Assembly (NCBI RefSeq): GCF_002072955.1
Contig: NZ_LPUF01000004.1
Coordinates: forward strand, 168,441-232,440
Origin: Methyloprofundus sedimenti
GTDB taxonomy: Bacteria; Pseudomonadota; Gammaproteobacteria; Methylococcales; Methylomonadaceae
DNA length: 64,000 nucleotides
Reading direction: 5' to 3'
The notes under the pieces were generated by a model, which saw only the letters and a list, made by a program, of their open reading frames with translations, was not told where the DNA came from and made no database searches. Numbering within the stretch: the first letter of the stretch is position 1; every line of letters starts with the position of its first letter. Positions 58,177 to 64,000 of this stretch are shown piece by piece. A program made the position numbers and the translations under genes.

Positions 58177-59814
58177 TCATATCATTTTTTTAATTCTATT
58201 GGTTAAACCTCCAGAACGTTCAACCCTACGTCGAATAGTTTCTAAAAATACTGTTTTATTAGTCGTCAGCTTAAGTGATTCCTTAGCACGGGTAATACCT
58301 GTATAAATAAGTTCCTTAGTTAAAATAGGATTCATCGATTCCGGTAAAACCAACAGCACTTCATTAAATTCAGAGCCCTGGCTTTTGTGAATAGTCATGG
58401 CAAATACAGTCTCACAATTTGATAGCCGTGCTGGCATATACTTTCTTATCGAACCATCCGGCATTATGAAAAAAACCATTAATTGCCCACCATTTTCTGT
58501 GTCTGGCATGCAGAGGCCAATATCACCATTATATAAACGCAACACAGGATCATTCTGAACAATCATAATGGGTCGCCCGCTATACCACTCCCCTGAACTT
58601 TGTATTAATTTTTTTTCTTTTAACTTTTGAGCTACATGATAATTAATATCATCCACACTATTCACACCTTGGCGAGTTGCACAAAGCACCTGAAATGCAT
58701 TGAATGCAACAAAGCAACTTGTAAATTCAGCTCCTTCAGAAATTAGCTGCAAATAGGCTACTTGCTTATTAGTAATGTAATCGATTAAATCATCTTTTAA
58801 TAAACACACCTGTGCATGATCTTGACTCAGCAACTCCCAGGCATCTTGCTCTCTTTGTTGATTAACAGCATCTGCAAATGTTTTTATATGTCCTGAGAAT
58901 CGATAGGATTTTTTTAGTTCCTGTGTGTATTCTGGCAATGCACTTGTTAAATCAGCCAGGACGGTTCCCGTTTCAACCGAAGCCAATTGATCTTTATCCC
59001 CCAATAAAATCAATCGGGTATCATTCTTTAAAGCATTCAATAATTTGCTCATTAATGGCAAATCAATCATTGATACCTCATCGATAACCACAATATCAAA
59101 GGGCAGAGGGTTATCATTATTGTATTTAAAATAAGGAGAAGGAGGTCTGGCCCCTAATAAGCGGTGCAGAGTGATTACCTGCTCAGGAATTGCCTGCTTA
59201 ATTTCATCTGTACAGGGTAGCGTACGCTTACTCTGACCTATTGATTGCTGTAATCGCATTGCTGCTTTTCCAGTAGGGGCAGCTAGTGCAATATTTAATG
59301 GCTGTTTTGAAAATTCCTGTAATAAAGCAAGTATTTTAACGACTGTAGTTGTTTTTCCAGTACCTGGACCACCCGTTATAATTGTAAAAGGGTCTTTAAC
59401 CGCTCTAATTGCAGCGTTTTTTTGCCAATCGGTTGCCATACTAACCGGGAAATACTGCTCAATGATCGTGTCTGGAGTTTCTATTGAACGCTCTGTAGCA
59501 ATCAGATCGGCAATTTTTTTTGCCAATTGACATTCATAACTCCAGTAACGCTGCAAATATAGTTGTTTATTTTCCAGAACTAAAGGGCATTTTCCAGCAT
59601 CATCAGCCATTCCAGAAGCTAGTACTAATCCTTGTTCTGCAGTATTAAGTTCAATACAGCTATGGCCCTGGCTCTGAGCATAAGACAACTGTGCAATAAT
59701 CGGGTTAAATTTTTTGGCTTTTTCGGGATCCAATACGCTTAATTGAGTTATAAATCGCGCAAAAGCATAGTCTAAACGACTTAGAGATATTTCATCCTGC
59801 ATAAAAACATCCAT
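58177..59814 (-). CDS. recD: Exodeoxyribonuclease V subunit alpha (RecD)
   Basis: 5'-3' helicase subunit of RecBCD. 545 aa, slightly shorter than E. coli RecD. Walker A TIITGGPGTGKTTTVVKILA near 140-159, ALAAPTGKAAMRLQQS near 178, VIDEVSMIDLPLM near 242, LLGDKDQLASVETG near 270, and the C-terminal MTIHKSQGSEFNEVLLVLP near 472. In most gammaproteobacteria recD directly follows recB; here it is on the opposite strand, with the accessory block between. Confidence 0.95.
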   Translation of the reverse strand: MDVFMQDEISLSRLDYAFARFITQLSVLDPEKAKKFNPIIAQLSYAQSQGHSCIELNTAEQGLVLASGMADDAGKCPLVLENKQLYLQRYWSYECQLAKKIADLIATERSIETPDTIIEQYFPVSMATDWQKNAAIRAVKDPFTIITGGPGTGKTTTVVKILALLQEFSKQPLNIALAAPTGKAAMRLQQSIGQSKRTLPCTDEIKQAIPEQVITLHRLLGARPPSPYFKYNNDNPLPFDIVVIDEVSMIDLPLMSKLLNALKNDTRLILLGDKDQLASVETGTVLADLTSALPEYTQELKKSYRFSGHIKTFADAVNQQREQDAWELLSQDHAQVCLLKDDLIDYITNKQVAYLQLISEGAEFTSCFVAFNAFQVLCATRQGVNSVDDINYHVAQKLKEKKLIQSSGEWYSGRPIMIVQNDPVLRLYNGDIGLCMPDTENGGQLMVFFIMPDGSIRKYMPARLSNCETVFAMTIHKSQGSEFNEVLLVLPESMNPILTKELIYTGITRAKESLKLTTNKTVFLETIRRRVERSGGLTNRIKKMI

Positions 59815-59877
59815 TTAGAAAGAGGCAAATAATAAATGAGAATTAATCGAGTAGCCTGAGCAACTGATAACTATACT

Positions 59878-59958
59878 GTAGGGCGCAGCTTTAGCCCGCC
59901 TTTGCAACATGCAGCATGACAGTGTTGCACTTTAAGGCGGGCTAAAGCCGCGCCCTAC
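59878..59958. repeat. REP-like palindrome between recD and the rRNA operon
   Basis: 81 bp, GTAGGGCGCAGCTTTAGCCC to GGGCTAAAGCCGCGCCCTAC, with an inner TGCAACA/TGTTGCA pair. The GTAGGG ends recall the RAYT-flanking palindromes, but the arms differ. Confidence 0.7.
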
Positions 59959-60015
59959 CAAGGTTTTTTATTACCGTTTTCTAGAGTTGAGTTATTGTAC
60001 AACAAAGTAGCAGGC

Positions 60016-60050
60016 AAAAAAAAACCCAAACTGTTTAGAGTTTGGGTTTT
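60016..60050 (-). terminator. Rho-independent terminator of the rRNA operon
   Basis: On the minus strand AAAACCCAAACTC pairs with GTTTGGGTTTT, followed by a long T-run, just after 5S. Confidence 0.9.
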
Positions 60051-60060
60051 AGAATTAAGA

Positions 60061-60176
60061 GCTTGGCAATTCCCTACTTTCACATGGATAAATCCACACT
60101 ATCATCGGCACTAAGCGGTTTCACTTCCGAGTTCGAGATGGGATCGGGTGGTTCACGCTCGCTATGGTCACCAAGC
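60061..60176 (-). rRNA. rrf: 5S ribosomal RNA
   Basis: On the minus strand it begins GCTTGGTGACCATAGCGAGC and ends GGGAATTGCCAAGC, with the conserved CCCATCTCGAACTCGG loop. About 116 nt. The pairing of both ends fixes the limits to within a base or two. Confidence 0.95.
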
Positions 60177-60341
60177 AATCGGTGTTAATTGACTACTCCT
60201 TAGTATGAGTATCAATCGTCTCTCCTTTAACTTTACAGTTAAAGCATTGGAAATCTGTGCTGTCTGAGTTTAAATGTCGTTCTCTTACAGTAAAAACGTG
60301 TTGTCTGCTTTTGATATAAAGCCAAACGTATTTGGTGTTAT

Positions 60342-63224
<2,883 letters not shown>

Positions 63225-63596
63225 ATATAACCCAAATACGTCTTACACGCCCTCTTGCGAGGCTTTTCGATCGCTTGAATTATATGTCAGCTGACATTTT
63301 CGCTTTTTCTGCTTGAGAACTCATTTATTTCTTTTTCTCTTCACTTGCGTGAAAAGTCTATTTCTTAAACTCGTTTGAAACTTTTAGTTCGCTTATTTTT
63401 TATGTGTTGTCTTCTATTGTTAAAATAGTTAACATCGCATAATCCATAAACTTTCTTTAGTTTACTTTACAGATTTCCAAATTGTTAAAGAGCTTATTAG
63501 TTTAATCAACTAATTCTATAAATTCTCTCCGCAAGCCGTCTGCTTGCGTTTAAAGTTTATAGAATTAATTATTAGCTAATTCGTTTTATCGAGTGA
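63225..63596. other. Spacer between tRNA-Ala and 23S
   Basis: No gene. The part next to 23S (63225-63242) pairs with sequence beyond the 23S 3' end (near 60322-60341) as the processing stem. The rest is AT-rich with small hairpins (for example CTCTCCGCAAGCCGTCTGCT near 63523). Confidence 0.5.
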
Positions 63597-63672
63597 TGGT
63601 GGAGCCAGGGAGGATCGAACTCCCGACCTCCTGCGTGCAAGGCAGGCGCTCTCCCAGCTGAGCTATGGCCCC
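63597..63672 (-). tRNA. tRNA-Ala (anticodon TGC)
   Basis: Minus strand GGGGCCATAGCTCAGCTGGG to CCTGGCTCCACCA. Anticodon loop CTTGCAC gives TGC. The CCA end is encoded. 76 nt. Standard position in the 16S-23S spacer. Confidence 0.97.
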
Positions 63673-63845
63673 ATGACTGGTTTGTGGGCTTTTTACGTCC
63701 CCTTTTAAGTCTAGTCCGTTATAAAGTAATGCGTTTCTTCATCGCTTTATAGCTTACTAGTATTTTGTGCCAGACAAGGTCAATAATGTGACCATGTACG
63801 TGTAAAAGTACATGTTGCATTATTTAACGCAGGATAGCGCAAAAT

Positions 63846-63922
<77 letters not shown>

Positions 63923-64000
63923 AATTAGTGCTTTAAAGGTCAGTCTCGATTTCTTTGATCAAAATAATTTGTTGTGGATACTCATACAGCATTGCATGCT

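Overview
The window comes from a gammaproteobacterial chromosome with moderate to low GC. Several gene blocks keep the order familiar from Pseudomonas and relatives: gpsA-secB-rhodanese-(arsR)-gpmI-envC-ctpA; radC beside coaBC-dut-algC-argB; and asmA-mutY-yggX. A complete hyp set and a local load of ISs and integron parts would suit a methanotroph-like or other environmental gammaproteobacterium. That placement is inference, because no diagnostic metabolic gene is present.

Layout. 0-15.3 kb is mostly core: maeA, a thiopurine methyltransferase, rmuC, a small secreted Cys/Met protein behind a 21-bp perfect inverted repeat, batD, an ArsR/rhodanese/secB/gpsA cluster, gpmI, envC and ctpA. 15.4-25.1 kb holds the [NiFe]-hydrogenase maturation operon hypABCDEF, bracketed by an IS630-family element (with TA ends) and an IS982-family element (6-bp target duplication). 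The IS982 copy splits a membrane-protein gene that can be rejoined in silico. 25.3-42 kb returns to core functions (mepA-like peptidase, argB, a long algC, dut, coaBC, radC, purC, 2-Cys peroxiredoxin, asmA, mutY, yggX) with a few orphan genes. 42.1-48.75 kb carries recC and recB.

The accessory core lies at 48.8-58.1 kb, between recB (+) and recD (-). It contains a RAYT transposase gene between two REP-like palindromes, then a truncated and frameshifted integron-integrase-like relic. Next is a three-gene overlapping operon that looks like an ABC-three-component (ABC-3C) conflict system: a Mrr-like nuclease-type effector, a small middle component, and a Rad50/SMC-like ATPase split by a frameshift at a run of seven A. 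The operon ends in a recognisable attC site. A one-gene cassette and a second attC site follow. I read this as the remains of a mobile or sedentary integron carrying a multi-gene defence-type cassette. After it come degraded fragments, a lipoprotein phosphoesterase, a MarR regulator with a C-terminal Cys cluster, ubiK and recD.

The window ends in an rRNA operon on the minus strand: terminator, 5S, 23S, tRNA-Ala(TGC) and tRNA-Ile(GAT), with 16S outside the window. Several families of palindromic intergenic repeats are scattered throughout, including a TATACTTCGC-ended MITE-like family with three copies and a 61-bp palindromic repeat with two copies.
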